Assembly (NCBI RefSeq): GCF_018403245.1
Contig: NZ_BOSH01000003.1
Coordinates: 186,001 to 250,000 of the forward strand
Source of the DNA: Paenibacillus sp. J2TS4
Lineage (GTDB): Bacteria; Bacillota; Bacilli; Paenibacillales; NBRC-103111
Direction: 5' to 3'
Length of the DNA stretch: 64,000 nucleotides
Below the pieces are notes generated by a model. That model was not told where the DNA came from. It made no database searches and saw only the letters and a list, made by a program, of their open reading frames with translations. Below are positions 54,189 through 62,595 of this stretch, in pieces. The stretch's first letter is position 1. The number at the start of each line of letters is the position of its first letter. The position numbers and the translations under genes are program-made.

Positions 54189-54377
54189 ATGAACACTAAT
54201 GAAGGATGGACGGCAAGAACGGCGATTCTCCCGCTTGAGCTCGGCACGATATTATGTCGGAGCTGCGGCAAGATTATCGGGACTATACCCACGGAAGGCG
54301 TCAAGAAGTTCTACACAATATGCGAAGAAGCCAATTGCAGCCTGGCTAAAGGAGTCGAGTCGAATGAACGCGGTTAA
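54189..54377 (+). CDS. SR1P-like small Zn-ribbon peptide upstream of ppdK
   Basis: 62 residues with two Cys pairs: GTILCRSCGKIIGTIPTEGV (C23, C26) and YTICEEANC (C45, C50). The order G-T-I-x-C-x2-C, a hydrophobic strand, V-x3-Y-x2-C resembles SR1P, the GapA-binding peptide encoded by the Bacillus small RNA SR1, but with a longer N-terminus. TTGGGGGTGACGGG lies before the ATG. Its end overlaps the ppdK start by 14 bp, so translation is coupled. If it is SR1P-like it would bind GapA/RNase J1; this is inferred from pattern and context only. Confidence 0.6.
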   Translation: MNTNEGWTARTAILPLELGTILCRSCGKIIGTIPTEGVKKFYTICEEANCSLAKGVESNERG

Positions 54378-57132
54378 ATGGGTGTTTCTTTTTCAAGAGG
54401 GCAGTGTGTCTATGAAGGAATTGCTCGGCGGCAAAGGTGCCAATTTGGCGGAAATGACAGGCATCGGTCTTCCGGTGCCTCCCGGTTTTACCGTGACGAC
54501 GGAGGCTTGCCGTGCTTTTTATGCGAGCGGGCGTGCTTTGCCGGAGGGGGTCATGGAGCAAGTTTCTACGGCAATGCACGGCATCGAAGACGCAAAAGGC
54601 CAGAGGTTCGGGGATCCACACAATCCCCTTCTGGTCTCGGTTCGCTCGGGGTCAGTCTCCTCGATGCCGGGCATGATGGACACGATATTAAATTTGGGGC
54701 TTAATGACGAAACTGTGCAAGGCTTGGCGAAGGAAACGAATAATCCTCGGTTCGCCTACGATTGCTATCGCCGTCTTATTCAAATGTACGGGAATGTCGT
54801 TCTCCATATTCCATTGATTTCCTTTGAAGACCTTTTGATTCGCATGAAGGAGGAGCGGGGCTATTCGGAAGAAAGTGAAGTAACGGCGGAAGACTGGCAA
54901 AGCTTGGTGGATCAATACAAACAGCTAATCGAGCAGGAAGCGGCGGTTCCGTTCCCACAGAATGTAAACGAACAACTGGAGAAAGCGATAGAAGCGGTAT
55001 TTTTATCCTGGAACAATGCAAGGGCCATTATTTACCGCAAGGCTCATCGGATCCCGGACGAACAGGGCACGGCGGTCAATATTCAGGCGATGGTTTTTGG
55101 CAACAGGGGGGACGACTGCGGGACCGGAGTAGTATTCACCAGGAACCCGTCTACTGGGGACAAGATTCTATTCGGCGAATTTCTAACTAATGCTCAAGGG
55201 GAAGACGTAGTGGCCGGAATCAGGACGCCGCTGCCGATAGCCCGGATGGAGCAGGAAATGCCGCCACTTTACGTGCAGCTTGCGGAGCTGGCGGATAAGT
55301 TGGAGCGACACTACAAAGATATGCAGGATATCGAGTTTACGGTGGACAAACATAAGCTGTATATATTGCAGACGAGAGGCGGGAAAAGAACGCCGCAAGC
55401 AGCCATGAGGATTGCCGTGCAGCTGGTGGAAGAAGGCATCATCACGAAAGCAGAGGCGCTGCTGCGGATAGAAGAGACTCATCTCGATCAATTGCTGCAT
55501 CGGGCGATCGATTGTTCTGGTGAGCCGGAGGTTCTTGCGGTCGGACTTCCGGCATCTCCCGGAGCCGCGTCGGGACAGGCCGTGTTCGACACCGATACCG
55601 CCGAGCATTGGACGAAGGAGGGCAAACCGGTTATTCTTGTCCGCTCGGAGACGACTCCGGAAGATATTCACGGTGTGCTGGCGGCCGAAGGAGTATTGAC
55701 CAGTCGCGGAGGGATGACTTCCCATGCGGCCGTTGTCGCCCGCGGAATGGGGAAGCCGTGCGTGTGCGGCTGTGAGTCGCTAGACATCGACGGAAACCTG
55801 TTCAGGGCCGGAGACCGAACGATCCGCGAGGGCGACTGGATTTCGATCGACGGCGCGAATGGCCGCGTCATTGCAGGCAAGGTTGGGCTGAAGGAAGCGG
55901 AGCTGTCTGCGGAGCTGGAGCAGATGCTGCAATGGGCGGACGAAGTGCGCACGCTGCGAGTCATGACGAATGCGGACAATCCGGAGGATGCCCGCAAGGC
56001 GAGCCTGTTTGGTGCGGAGGGGATTGGACTGTGCCGCACGGAGCATATGTTCTTCGGGGCGGACCGGCTTCCGCTCGTACGCCATATGATCCTCGCGGAG
56101 TCCAAGGAGGAGCGGCTGAAATGGCTCGCAGAGCTGCTGCCTATCCAGCACAAAGATTTTGCGGGCTTGTTCCGCGCGATGGACGGGAAGCCGGTGACGA
56201 TCCGTTTGCTCGATCCGCCTATGCATGAGTTTTTACCGAATGTGGACGAACTGTCCCAGCGTTATTATCGTTTAGCTGCACAAGAAAGGCGGGAAGCGGC
56301 CGTACCGGAAGGTCACGAGTTCACATCTGATCGGTCTGCTTCAACGAAGGCGGCAGGACTGGCAACCGCGGGACTGGATTCGCAGGATTTCCCCTCCGCT
56401 GCAGTGGAGAAAGCCGAGGTGGAGCAGCTTCTGCGCAAAGTCCGTCTTCTTCACGAAGCGAATCCGATGCTTGGCCAGCGCGGCTGCCGCCTCGGCATCG
56501 TATTCCCGGAAATCTATGAAATGCAGGCGGAAGCGATTTTCCGGGCAGCAGCCGAATGTGCGGCCGAGGGGATTCGTGCCTTGCCGGAAATCATGATTCC
56601 GCTCGTCGGTCATGTGAATGAACTAGAGCTGATGCGTTCTTTGGTGGATCGGATTGCGAAACGGGTTCTGGGGCGGGAGGCCGCTCGCTGTCCTTATAAG
56701 GTCGGCACGATGATTGAAGTGCCGAGGGCTGCATTGACTGCCCATCAAATTGCGGAGAAGGCGGATTTCTTTTCATTCGGCACGAATGATATGACTCAGA
56801 TGACGTTTGGTTACAGCCGCGACGATGCCGAAGGGAAGTTTTTGACTCATTATGTAGAGCAGAAGGTCATTCCCCACAACCCGTTTCAAGTGCTTGACCG
56901 GGAAGGAGTCGGGCAATTGATTGAATGGGCGGTGCAGAAGGGCAGAACGGTAAAGCCCCATTTGAAAACCGGAGTTTGCGGGGAGCATGGGGGAGATAGA
57001 CAATCGATATTTTTCTGTCATGCGGCGGGATTGGATTACATTAGCTGTTCACCGTATCGCGTGCCATTGGCCCGGATTGCTGCCGCCCAGGCGCAGCTTT
57101 TGTCAGGTGCCGGGAGCCAGGATCAAAAGTAG
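54364..57132 (+). CDS. ppdK: Pyruvate, phosphate dikinase
   Basis: Interconverts pyruvate + ATP + phosphate and phosphoenolpyruvate + AMP + diphosphate; used toward PEP in gluconeogenesis. The nucleotide domain begins LLGGKGANLAEMTGIGLPVPPGF; the phosphohistidine is H454 in GGMTSHAAVVARGMGKPC; the PEP domain has GLCRTEHMFF, NPMLGQRGCRLGI, SFGTNDMTQMTFGYSRDDAE and catalytic C872 in GVCGEHGGD. ATG 54364 follows AAAGGAG. 922 residues is long: ~40 extra Ala/Ser-rich residues sit at ~642-682, before the HEANPMLGQRG block. Its usual regulator (YqfL type) is not next to it. Confidence 0.95.
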   Translation: MNAVKWVFLFQEGSVSMKELLGGKGANLAEMTGIGLPVPPGFTVTTEACRAFYASGRALPEGVMEQVSTAMHGIEDAKGQRFGDPHNPLLVSVRSGSVSSMPGMMDTILNLGLNDETVQGLAKETNNPRFAYDCYRRLIQMYGNVVLHIPLISFEDLLIRMKEERGYSEESEVTAEDWQSLVDQYKQLIEQEAAVPFPQNVNEQLEKAIEAVFLSWNNARAIIYRKAHRIPDEQGTAVNIQAMVFGNRGDDCGTGVVFTRNPSTGDKILFGEFLTNAQGEDVVAGIRTPLPIARMEQEMPPLYVQLAELADKLERHYKDMQDIEFTVDKHKLYILQTRGGKRTPQAAMRIAVQLVEEGIITKAEALLRIEETHLDQLLHRAIDCSGEPEVLAVGLPASPGAASGQAVFDTDTAEHWTKEGKPVILVRSETTPEDIHGVLAAEGVLTSRGGMTSHAAVVARGMGKPCVCGCESLDIDGNLFRAGDRTIREGDWISIDGANGRVIAGKVGLKEAELSAELEQMLQWADEVRTLRVMTNADNPEDARKASLFGAEGIGLCRTEHMFFGADRLPLVRHMILAESKEERLKWLAELLPIQHKDFAGLFRAMDGKPVTIRLLDPPMHEFLPNVDELSQRYYRLAAQERREAAVPEGHEFTSDRSASTKAAGLATAGLDSQDFPSAAVEKAEVEQLLRKVRLLHEANPMLGQRGCRLGIVFPEIYEMQAEAIFRAAAECAAEGIRALPEIMIPLVGHVNELELMRSLVDRIAKRVLGREAARCPYKVGTMIEVPRAALTAHQIAEKADFFSFGTNDMTQMTFGYSRDDAEGKFLTHYVEQKVIPHNPFQVLDREGVGQLIEWAVQKGRTVKPHLKTGVCGEHGGDRQSIFFCHAAGLDYISCSPYRVPLARIAAAQAQLLSGAGSQDQK

Positions 57133-57187
57133 ACCAGCCATTATAAGAGCATAGGAGTAATTTTCGCAGATTGTCGGCAATAAAGTA

Positions 57188-57216
57188 CGGAGGACTTTCC
57201 ATCGGGACGGAATTGA
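57188..57216 (+). repeat. Leader element, copy 3 (diverged)
   Basis: CGGAGGACTTTCC, then ATCGGGACGGAATTGA matches the 29-base core of copies 1 and 2 apart from one single-base deletion, one insertion and two substitutions. The TTCC...GGAA pairs are kept. It lies in the ppdK-hflX gap, 90 bp before a terminator-like hairpin. The rest of the gap (57133-57614) contains no gene that I can support. Confidence 0.5.
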
Positions 57217-57277
57217 TTAGTTTAATTTGATTGGGTGTTATTCAGGAGCATCCCGTTCATACGTTGCAAGGAATGCT

Positions 57278-57309
57278 AAGGCATGGAATCTGCAGACCGC
57301 TGCCTTTTT
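57278..57309 (+). terminator. Terminator-like hairpin in the ppdK-hflX gap
   Basis: AAGGCA (57278-57283) pairs with TGCCTT (57301-57306), followed by TTT, with an inner TCTGCAGA palindrome. It may end the ppdK transcript or act with the leader element upstream. Confidence 0.45.
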
Positions 57310-57614
57310 ATTCCCCAAGAACGAAGGACGGGATGTTTTTGCGCGATGTTGGCTTGGTTGCCTTTCTTATTCGTTTGCTTATTCGCATGGCTTGTTTTGC
57401 TTTGAGTGCTTTTTGTCGTACGCAAAAACGAATATAACTATAAAATCCGGTATGGACGGTCAGATCTCTGTTAAAATATAAGAATAGAGAGCCACCCAAT
57501 CCAAGGCTTCTTAGATCAGAAGGGTGCGCCCATGCACTTTTATTAGAAATGCGATGAATTCTCTAAGGGTAGTGCGCCACAGGTTAATATAAAATGCTCG
57601 GAGGATATTTACTT

Positions 57615-58880
57615 ATGGAACTAACACAAAAAGCGATTCTGGTCGGTGTCAATTTTAATCAACAGCAGGATTTTGCCTACTCCATGGAAGAGCTGGCCAA
57701 TTTGGCAGCCGCTTGCGAAGTGGAGGTCGTCGCTCGGCTGACCCAAAATTTGAATCGCGTCAACCCTTCCCATTATATCGGAACGGGGAAAATTCAGGAC
57801 GTTCTGGCTTTGATCGAGCAATATGAGGCGAATGTCGTTATTTTTAACGATGAATTATCTCCTTCTCAGATTCGTAATCTGGAAGCGGATCTGGAGTGCA
57901 AGGTCATCGACCGGACGATTCTAATATTGGACATCTTTGCCGAACGGGCCAAAACTAAGGAGGCGCAGCTTCAGGTGGAAGTCGCGCAGCTGCAATATAT
58001 GCTGCCTCGGCTGATCGGGCTGCGGGAATCGTTAGGCCGTCAAAGCGGCGGCGTCGGGACGACAAACAGAGGCCTCGGCGAGACGAAGCTGGAGCTGGAC
58101 CGGCGGAAGATCGAAGAAAGAATCTCCGCCTTAAATAAAGAATTGGAAACGCTGGTAGCCCAACGGCAAACACAGAGGTGGCAGCGGAAAAAGAAAGGGA
58201 TTCCCGTTGTCTCTCTAGTTGGGTATACGAACGCCGGTAAATCAACGATCATGAACGCTATGGTGAGCCTGTCCAACCCATCGGCCGATCACAAACGAGT
58301 GTTTGAGAAGGATATGTTATTCGCCACATTGGACACTTCAATACGCAATATTTCTTTGCCGGATAACAAATCTTTTTTGTTGACGGACACGGTGGGCTTC
58401 GTGAGCAAGCTTCCCCATCATCTCGTTAAAGCCTTTCGCTCTACGCTGGAAGAGGCGGCTGAGGCTAATCTGCTGATTCATGTCGTGGATTATTCTAATC
58501 CTCACTACGAGCAGCTTATTCAGATTACGAAAGATACTTTAAAAGAGATAGGCATTGAAGACGTTCCTACTATTTACGCATATAATAAGGCCGATTTAAT
58601 GGAGATTGAAATTCCTCGGGCGGAAGCCGATAGAGTGTATCTTTCCGCCAGGAATAGCGTCGGTATTCAAGAGCTGATCGGGCTAATCCGTGACCATATT
58701 TTCGACAATTATATTCAATGTCAGATGTTGATTCCCTATGACCAGGGAAGTTTGATTTCTTATTTCAATGAAAATGCCCATGTTCTGGCGACCGATTACG
58801 AACCGAACGGCACGAAGCTGACGTTGGAATGTAAGACGGTTGACTTGGATAAATATCAAAAGTACGTGATTCAACAATGA
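57615..58880 (+). CDS. hflX: Ribosome-associated GTPase HflX
   Basis: GTPase that binds the 50S subunit and rescues stalled ribosomes after stress. The N-terminal nucleotide-binding-like domain has the family block NPSHYIGTGKIQDV and VIFNDELSPSQIRNLE; a coiled linker with Gly-rich RQSGGVGTTNRGLGETKLE follows; the G domain has GYTNAGKST (~201), DTVGFVSKLPHHLV (~257) and NKAD (~324). ATG 57615 follows CGGAGG at 10 bp and gives 421 residues, normal for bacillar HflX. Followed by a shared terminator. Confidence 0.95.
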   Translation: MELTQKAILVGVNFNQQQDFAYSMEELANLAAACEVEVVARLTQNLNRVNPSHYIGTGKIQDVLALIEQYEANVVIFNDELSPSQIRNLEADLECKVIDRTILILDIFAERAKTKEAQLQVEVAQLQYMLPRLIGLRESLGRQSGGVGTTNRGLGETKLELDRRKIEERISALNKELETLVAQRQTQRWQRKKKGIPVVSLVGYTNAGKSTIMNAMVSLSNPSADHKRVFEKDMLFATLDTSIRNISLPDNKSFLLTDTVGFVSKLPHHLVKAFRSTLEEAAEANLLIHVVDYSNPHYEQLIQITKDTLKEIGIEDVPTIYAYNKADLMEIEIPRAEADRVYLSARNSVGIQELIGLIRDHIFDNYIQCQMLIPYDQGSLISYFNENAHVLATDYEPNGTKLTLECKTVDLDKYQKYVIQQ

Positions 58881-58907
58881 TCCATCGGGAGATCCGTAAA
58901 TAAAGCA

Positions 58908-58947
58908 AAATCCCCCAAGAACAGTAACACTCTGGGGGATTTTTTTG
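58908..58947. terminator. Bidirectional terminator between hflX and the anti-sigma gene
   Basis: AAATCCCCCA (58908-58917) pairs with TGGGGGATTT (58933-58942), with seven T after it on the plus strand and an A-tract before it that serves the minus strand. Confidence 0.9.
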
Positions 58948-58963
58948 ACCACATTTTGCGAAG

Positions 58964-60229
58964 TTATTTTTTCGGTTGGGGAGGAAAGTCTTCCGTCACA
59001 TAACTTTCGATTAATTGCTGGACCGTGGAAGGATGGGTAAAGCTTACGGTTTGCAGCTGACCGCCGTTCATATCCAGCGCAGATATTTGAATGCTGTGAT
59101 ACGGTACCTGACGCGCTTGCAGAGCTCTCAGAATGGCGGTCGATTTAGCTATAAATTGCTCCTTCGACAGCTTATCGTACTCATGGCTGAAGGGACCGAA
59201 AGAGATTTCATAGCGCAGCTTTCCGCTTTCGCTTTTTCTAAGCCCAGTTGCTTTATTGCGCTTATCCAGATCATAGGATAGATGGTAATATCGGTTGTTG
59301 ATTTCATCTTGAGTTATGTGAAGCACCTCTTCCGGCTTGGCCGCAATGGTCAATGGCGAATAATCAACCGCGGCGGCAATTTCGGTCTTCAGCTCTGCGC
59401 TCCGCTCCTCAACAAACTGCATCTCCAGAGCGTACTTATACGAATCGTTCACCTCTCCGTAGTAATTAATACCGATGAGGGCCGTCTGCCGGGTTTGGTT
59501 TAATACATATTCGAACTTTCCATAATGCTGCTTATCCTTGAAGTTAAAAACAACTCCCTTGAACGTCAGCGTTCCTTTCTCATAGGTTTGATTAACGTAT
59601 TCCTTGGTTTTGCTCATCGTCTGGACATAACCGACCGGATTGCCGCTAAGCGAGAAGAAAACGAGGCAGCTTACAATTAACAGGGCGCCGGCAGCTATGG
59701 AGCAAGCTACTCTCCAGTTTCTTTGAAGCCCAAGCTTCATTAGAATTCCGGCTCCGACACCGACACAGGATGAAAGAAAAGCCAAGAAAGTAAAGACAGG
59801 AACAAAACTGACATGATTCTCGCTTAATAATCCTCCGATAACCCCAAAGACGATGGAAGACAACAGGATGGGCAATGATTTGTTATAGTACAATCTGCAC
59901 ACAAACGGGACCAGAATCAGAAAAGGAAGCGTCGACATAAACTGAACCCCGGCGCCGTGGATGATACTGGTCATCAACATGGCTAGCAGCACCCCGGCCA
60001 GCTTGATATTCTGCTGATACTTTGCCAGCTGCGCCATTAATTTATCCAACTGTTTGTTATCCGGTTGAACCGGCGTTTGTTTATCATAATCTTGTTTGAT
60101 CATTTCATAGTAGCTTTTGCAATCCGCACATTCCGCAAGATGCTGCTCCACCAGCGCTGTGCTGTCCTCATTCGTAAGCCCCTCTACATATAAAGGGATG
60201 AGGTCTTTGGCCACATTACATGTGTTCAT
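58964..60229 (-). CDS. Zinc-finger anti-sigma factor with multi-helix membrane domain
   Basis: Holds the co-encoded ECF sigma factor at the membrane. The N-terminal zf-HC2 module has H-x3-C-x2-C (HLAECADC) after an earlier Cys (NTCNVAKDLIPLYVEG). Residues ~75-205 contain five or six hydrophobic helices; the C-terminal ~210 residues are a polar outer domain of unknown type that may sense the signal. ATG 60229 follows AAAGGAG and overlaps the sigma gene by 14 bp. 421 residues, longer than most anti-sigma factors of this class. Confidence 0.88.
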   Translation of the reverse strand: MNTCNVAKDLIPLYVEGLTNEDSTALVEQHLAECADCKSYYEMIKQDYDKQTPVQPDNKQLDKLMAQLAKYQQNIKLAGVLLAMLMTSIIHGAGVQFMSTLPFLILVPFVCRLYYNKSLPILLSSIVFGVIGGLLSENHVSFVPVFTFLAFLSSCVGVGAGILMKLGLQRNWRVACSIAAGALLIVSCLVFFSLSGNPVGYVQTMSKTKEYVNQTYEKGTLTFKGVVFNFKDKQHYGKFEYVLNQTRQTALIGINYYGEVNDSYKYALEMQFVEERSAELKTEIAAAVDYSPLTIAAKPEEVLHITQDEINNRYYHLSYDLDKRNKATGLRKSESGKLRYEISFGPFSHEYDKLSKEQFIAKSTAILRALQARQVPYHSIQISALDMNGGQLQTVSFTHPSTVQQLIESYVTEDFPPQPKK

Positions 60230-60701
60230 AAGCAAACTCCTTTCTAAGCTTATCCTTGGTGCGGAAAAAATTCACCCGACAATAGTTTTCCGTCTTTCCT
60301 ACGCGCATTCCAATTTCTTTAAAGGACAGTCCATCGATTAGCCGCAGTCGCATAATCTCGTTATGAGGCGGGTCCAATCCGTTGATGGCATCAAGGATTT
60401 GCTCTGCCAGCAGTTTATCGCTAAAGTCGCTTTGCGTAGCCAGCTCCGCCTCGGCCAGTGCATCGAGGTCGAGCTGGATTTTGTTTTTTCTAAATTGTCG
60501 ATACAACTGATGCTTGGCTATGCCGAACAGCCAGGTTTTGAGGGAGGAATGGCTCTTAAAAGTTTCCATGCTTTTAATCGCCTCCAAAAACGTATTCTGG
60601 ATAATATCATCCACCTGATCAGGGTCTCGGCAAAGCTTGGCCACAAACCTGTACAGCTCATGGTAGTAAACCAGATACATCTGTTTTATGTGATCATACA
60701 T
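60216..60701 (-). CDS. ECF RNA polymerase sigma factor
   Basis: Alternative sigma factor of the sigma-70 ECF group. Region 2 (~8-70) has YRFVAKLCRDPDQVDDIIQNTF and the -10 recognition part LKTWLFGIAKHQLYRQFRK; region 4 (~105-158) has LRLIDGLSFKEIGMRVGKTENYCRVNFFRTKDKLR. ATG 60701 lies 5 bp after AAGAGGTG; a GTG two codons upstream overlaps that site. 161 residues. It is translated together with its anti-sigma factor. I did not find a confident ECF-type promoter upstream, so autoregulation is open. Confidence 0.92.
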   Translation of the reverse strand: MYDHIKQMYLVYYHELYRFVAKLCRDPDQVDDIIQNTFLEAIKSMETFKSHSSLKTWLFGIAKHQLYRQFRKNKIQLDLDALAEAELATQSDFSDKLLAEQILDAINGLDPPHNEIMRLRLIDGLSFKEIGMRVGKTENYCRVNFFRTKDKLRKEFAYEHM

Positions 60702-60946
60702 GAACACACCTCTTCGTTACTCATATTTCCACAGGCCTGTTTGACGGTCTCTTACTTATTAGTGCCAGTTTACTATCGTTTTGTTACAGCTGCAGTAAAA
60801 AAAGTATTTGAAATAAGAAAACTTCCATCGGATTCCTTCGAAATGGGTGGCCGCGTTTAAAACTAAGCAAATTATGGAAATAAAAGAATGTGAGAGCGAA
60901 ATCGGACCGGATTCAAGTAAAAGCTAAATAATTAGGAGGTAACAAT

Positions 60947-61513
60947 ATGAAGCAAGGAGCATTAGGACGCAAATTGGCCGCTTTAATCTGCGGCATAATC
61001 TTAATCGGGGGCTTGACGCTGGCTGCGGTTCAGCAAATAGACTGGCGAGGGAAGGCCCAACCCGTATCGATCGGCAAGCCGTATGTCAAGCTGTACGATA
61101 CTAGCGGCAAGGAAGTAGGCTCAGCGACCCTGACGCGGGAAGCCGGGGGCGTCCGCCTGCAGTTGCAGGTATCCGGACTGACTCCAGGCAAGCACGGCTT
61201 TCACATTCACGAGAAAGCTTTTGTTCCGTTCGATTTCAAGACGGCCGGGGGTCATTTCAATCCGGAAGGAAAGAAGCACGGCCGCTCCAACCCTGAGGGG
61301 CAACATCTAGGCGATATGCCGAATCTGGAAGTAAAGCAGGACGGTACCGCTGAAGCCGATCTGCTGCTCGAACGAGCGACGTTGGAGAAGGGGAGTCCGA
61401 ATTCGCTGCTTGGCAAATCCATTATTATTCATGCTCAAGAAGACGATTATTTAACAGATCCGGCTGGAAATGCCGGAGATCGAATCGTCGGAGGCAATAT
61501 TAATATGGAGTAA
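60947..61513 (+). CDS. Cu/Zn superoxide dismutase-like protein lacking the disulfide
   Basis: Membrane-anchored SodC/YojM-type protein: one helix at ~8-28, then the SOD barrel. Copper ligands are present in GFHIHEKA (two His), AGGHFNPEGKKHG (bridging His) and IIIHAQEDDY; zinc ligands follow in KKHG...QHLGDMPN. Both cysteines of the conserved disulfide are missing: the first region reads AFVPFDFKTAGG and the end reads RIVGGNI in place of an RIACG-type motif. The enzyme may still be active or may be a copper-binding relative. TTAGGAGG precedes the ATG. Divergent from the sigma factor gene. Confidence 0.88.
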   Translation: MKQGALGRKLAALICGIILIGGLTLAAVQQIDWRGKAQPVSIGKPYVKLYDTSGKEVGSATLTREAGGVRLQLQVSGLTPGKHGFHIHEKAFVPFDFKTAGGHFNPEGKKHGRSNPEGQHLGDMPNLEVKQDGTAEADLLLERATLEKGSPNSLLGKSIIIHAQEDDYLTDPAGNAGDRIVGGNINME

Positions 61514-61521
61514 AGGCAGCT

Positions 61522-61548
61522 AGAGAGCGTTGCACGGCAATGCTCTCT
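61522..61548 (+). terminator. Hairpin after the SOD gene
   Basis: AGAGAGCGTTGC (61522-61533) pairs with GCAATGCTCTCT (61537-61548), one G-T pair, 3-nt loop. Only a weak T-rich tail follows (GTTATTT), so termination is likely but not certain. Confidence 0.55.
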
Positions 61549-61798
61549 CTATGCGTTATTTGTCCACATGCTTCTATTCGAATCGATCTATTATTTTATT
61601 CTGCTAAGCCGTTCATGCGGGTTTGAACAGCAGCTTTATTTTTAATATAATCGATATATCAACTGTTGATGTGCAAACTAAATGAGCCGTGCGTGAAAGA
61701 TCGGCAAGAAATTTCGGACTCAAAAGACTATTGCTGAAAAATCGGGAAAATCTAAAAGAGAACAATATAAGTGAGGATGACAACAGGAGGCATTGCAG

Positions 61799-62356
61799 AT
61801 GAAAATTGTTGCAATCGTAGGAAGTATTCGCAAGGAGTCGTATAATAAAAAACTGGCGGAATACATGCAGAAAAAATATCAGTCCAGATTGGATATAGAA
61901 GTCCTGAGCATTAAAGAGCTCCCCATGTACAATGAAGATATAGAAAATAACCCGCCCTCGGAGGTTGTCCAATTTCGCAGCAAGGTGGCGGCAGCGGATG
62001 CTGTTCTATGGGTCACTCCAGAGTATAACTACTCTATTTCCGGCGTTTTAAAGAATGCGATTGATTGGTTATCCCGAGGCGATAAGGTGTTGGTCGGTAA
62101 ACCATCGTGGATTATGGGCGCATCTATGGGTGCGCTGGGCACGGCTCGGGCGCAAGGACATTTGCGCGACATTTTATTTTCACCTGGAGTTTCCTCTCCG
62201 CTCCTTCCGGGCAATGAAGTCTACGTCGGTGTTGTTCACGAGAAAATAGATGCGGCGGGCAATCTTATTCATGAACCTACCGTAAAGTTTTTGGATATGG
62301 TTGTGGACAATTTCATGAATTGGTTTAACCGGCAAGCTCAACTGCTGGAGCAGTAG
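61799..62356 (+). CDS. NADPH-dependent FMN reductase-family protein
   Basis: Cytoplasmic flavodoxin-like oxidoreductase (quinone, azo or chromate reductase group). FMN phosphate loop: IVGSIRKESYNKKL near the start; flavin-binding loop TPEYNYSISGVLKNAIDWLSR (~80-100); then KPSWIMGASMGALGTARAQ. 185 residues. CAGGAGG lies 8 bp before ATG 61799; a TTG two codons upstream is too close. Monocistronic, with its own terminator. Substrate unknown. Confidence 0.9.
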   Translation: MKIVAIVGSIRKESYNKKLAEYMQKKYQSRLDIEVLSIKELPMYNEDIENNPPSEVVQFRSKVAAADAVLWVTPEYNYSISGVLKNAIDWLSRGDKVLVGKPSWIMGASMGALGTARAQGHLRDILFSPGVSSPLLPGNEVYVGVVHEKIDAAGNLIHEPTVKFLDMVVDNFMNWFNRQAQLLEQ

Positions 62357-62404
62357 AGTTTAGTATCAGAAACATTCCATATCTTACTGAACATAAGCTA
62401 GAAG

Positions 62405-62428
62405 AACCCTTGTACATCAAGGGTTTTT
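62405..62428 (+). terminator. Terminator after the FMN reductase gene
   Basis: AACCCTTG (62405-62412) pairs with CAAGGGTT (62418-62425), followed by TTTCTGTTTT. Confidence 0.85.
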
Positions 62429-62490
62429 CTGTTTTCTATCTATAGAAAGTTAAAATATTACTATGGAATGTCATCATATTACCATTTATT

Positions 62491-62533
62491 TTGACAGCAA
62501 AAACAACTAGGATGATATTGGTAACGCTTTCAA
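62491..62533 (+). promoter_or_regulatory. Promoter with a perfect cre (CcpA) site
   Basis: TTGACA at 62491-62496 is a perfect -35 box; GATATT at 62514 is a moderate -10 box at 17 bp. TTGGTAACGCTTTCAA (62518-62533) fits every position of the Bacillus cre consensus WTGNNARCGNWWWCAW and overlaps the -10/start region, where CcpA represses. Confidence 0.7.
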
Positions 62534-62595
62534 ATATATGAAAGGAGGTCAATTATTTTTTTCAATCCAAAAACTTTATGTAGGAGGCGACAAGT

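Noticed and set aside
60720..60800. ECF-type autoregulatory promoter upstream of the sigma factor
   Set aside because: AAC-like and CGTC-like motifs exist on the minus strand, but their spacing (21 bp) does not fit the usual 16-17 bp.
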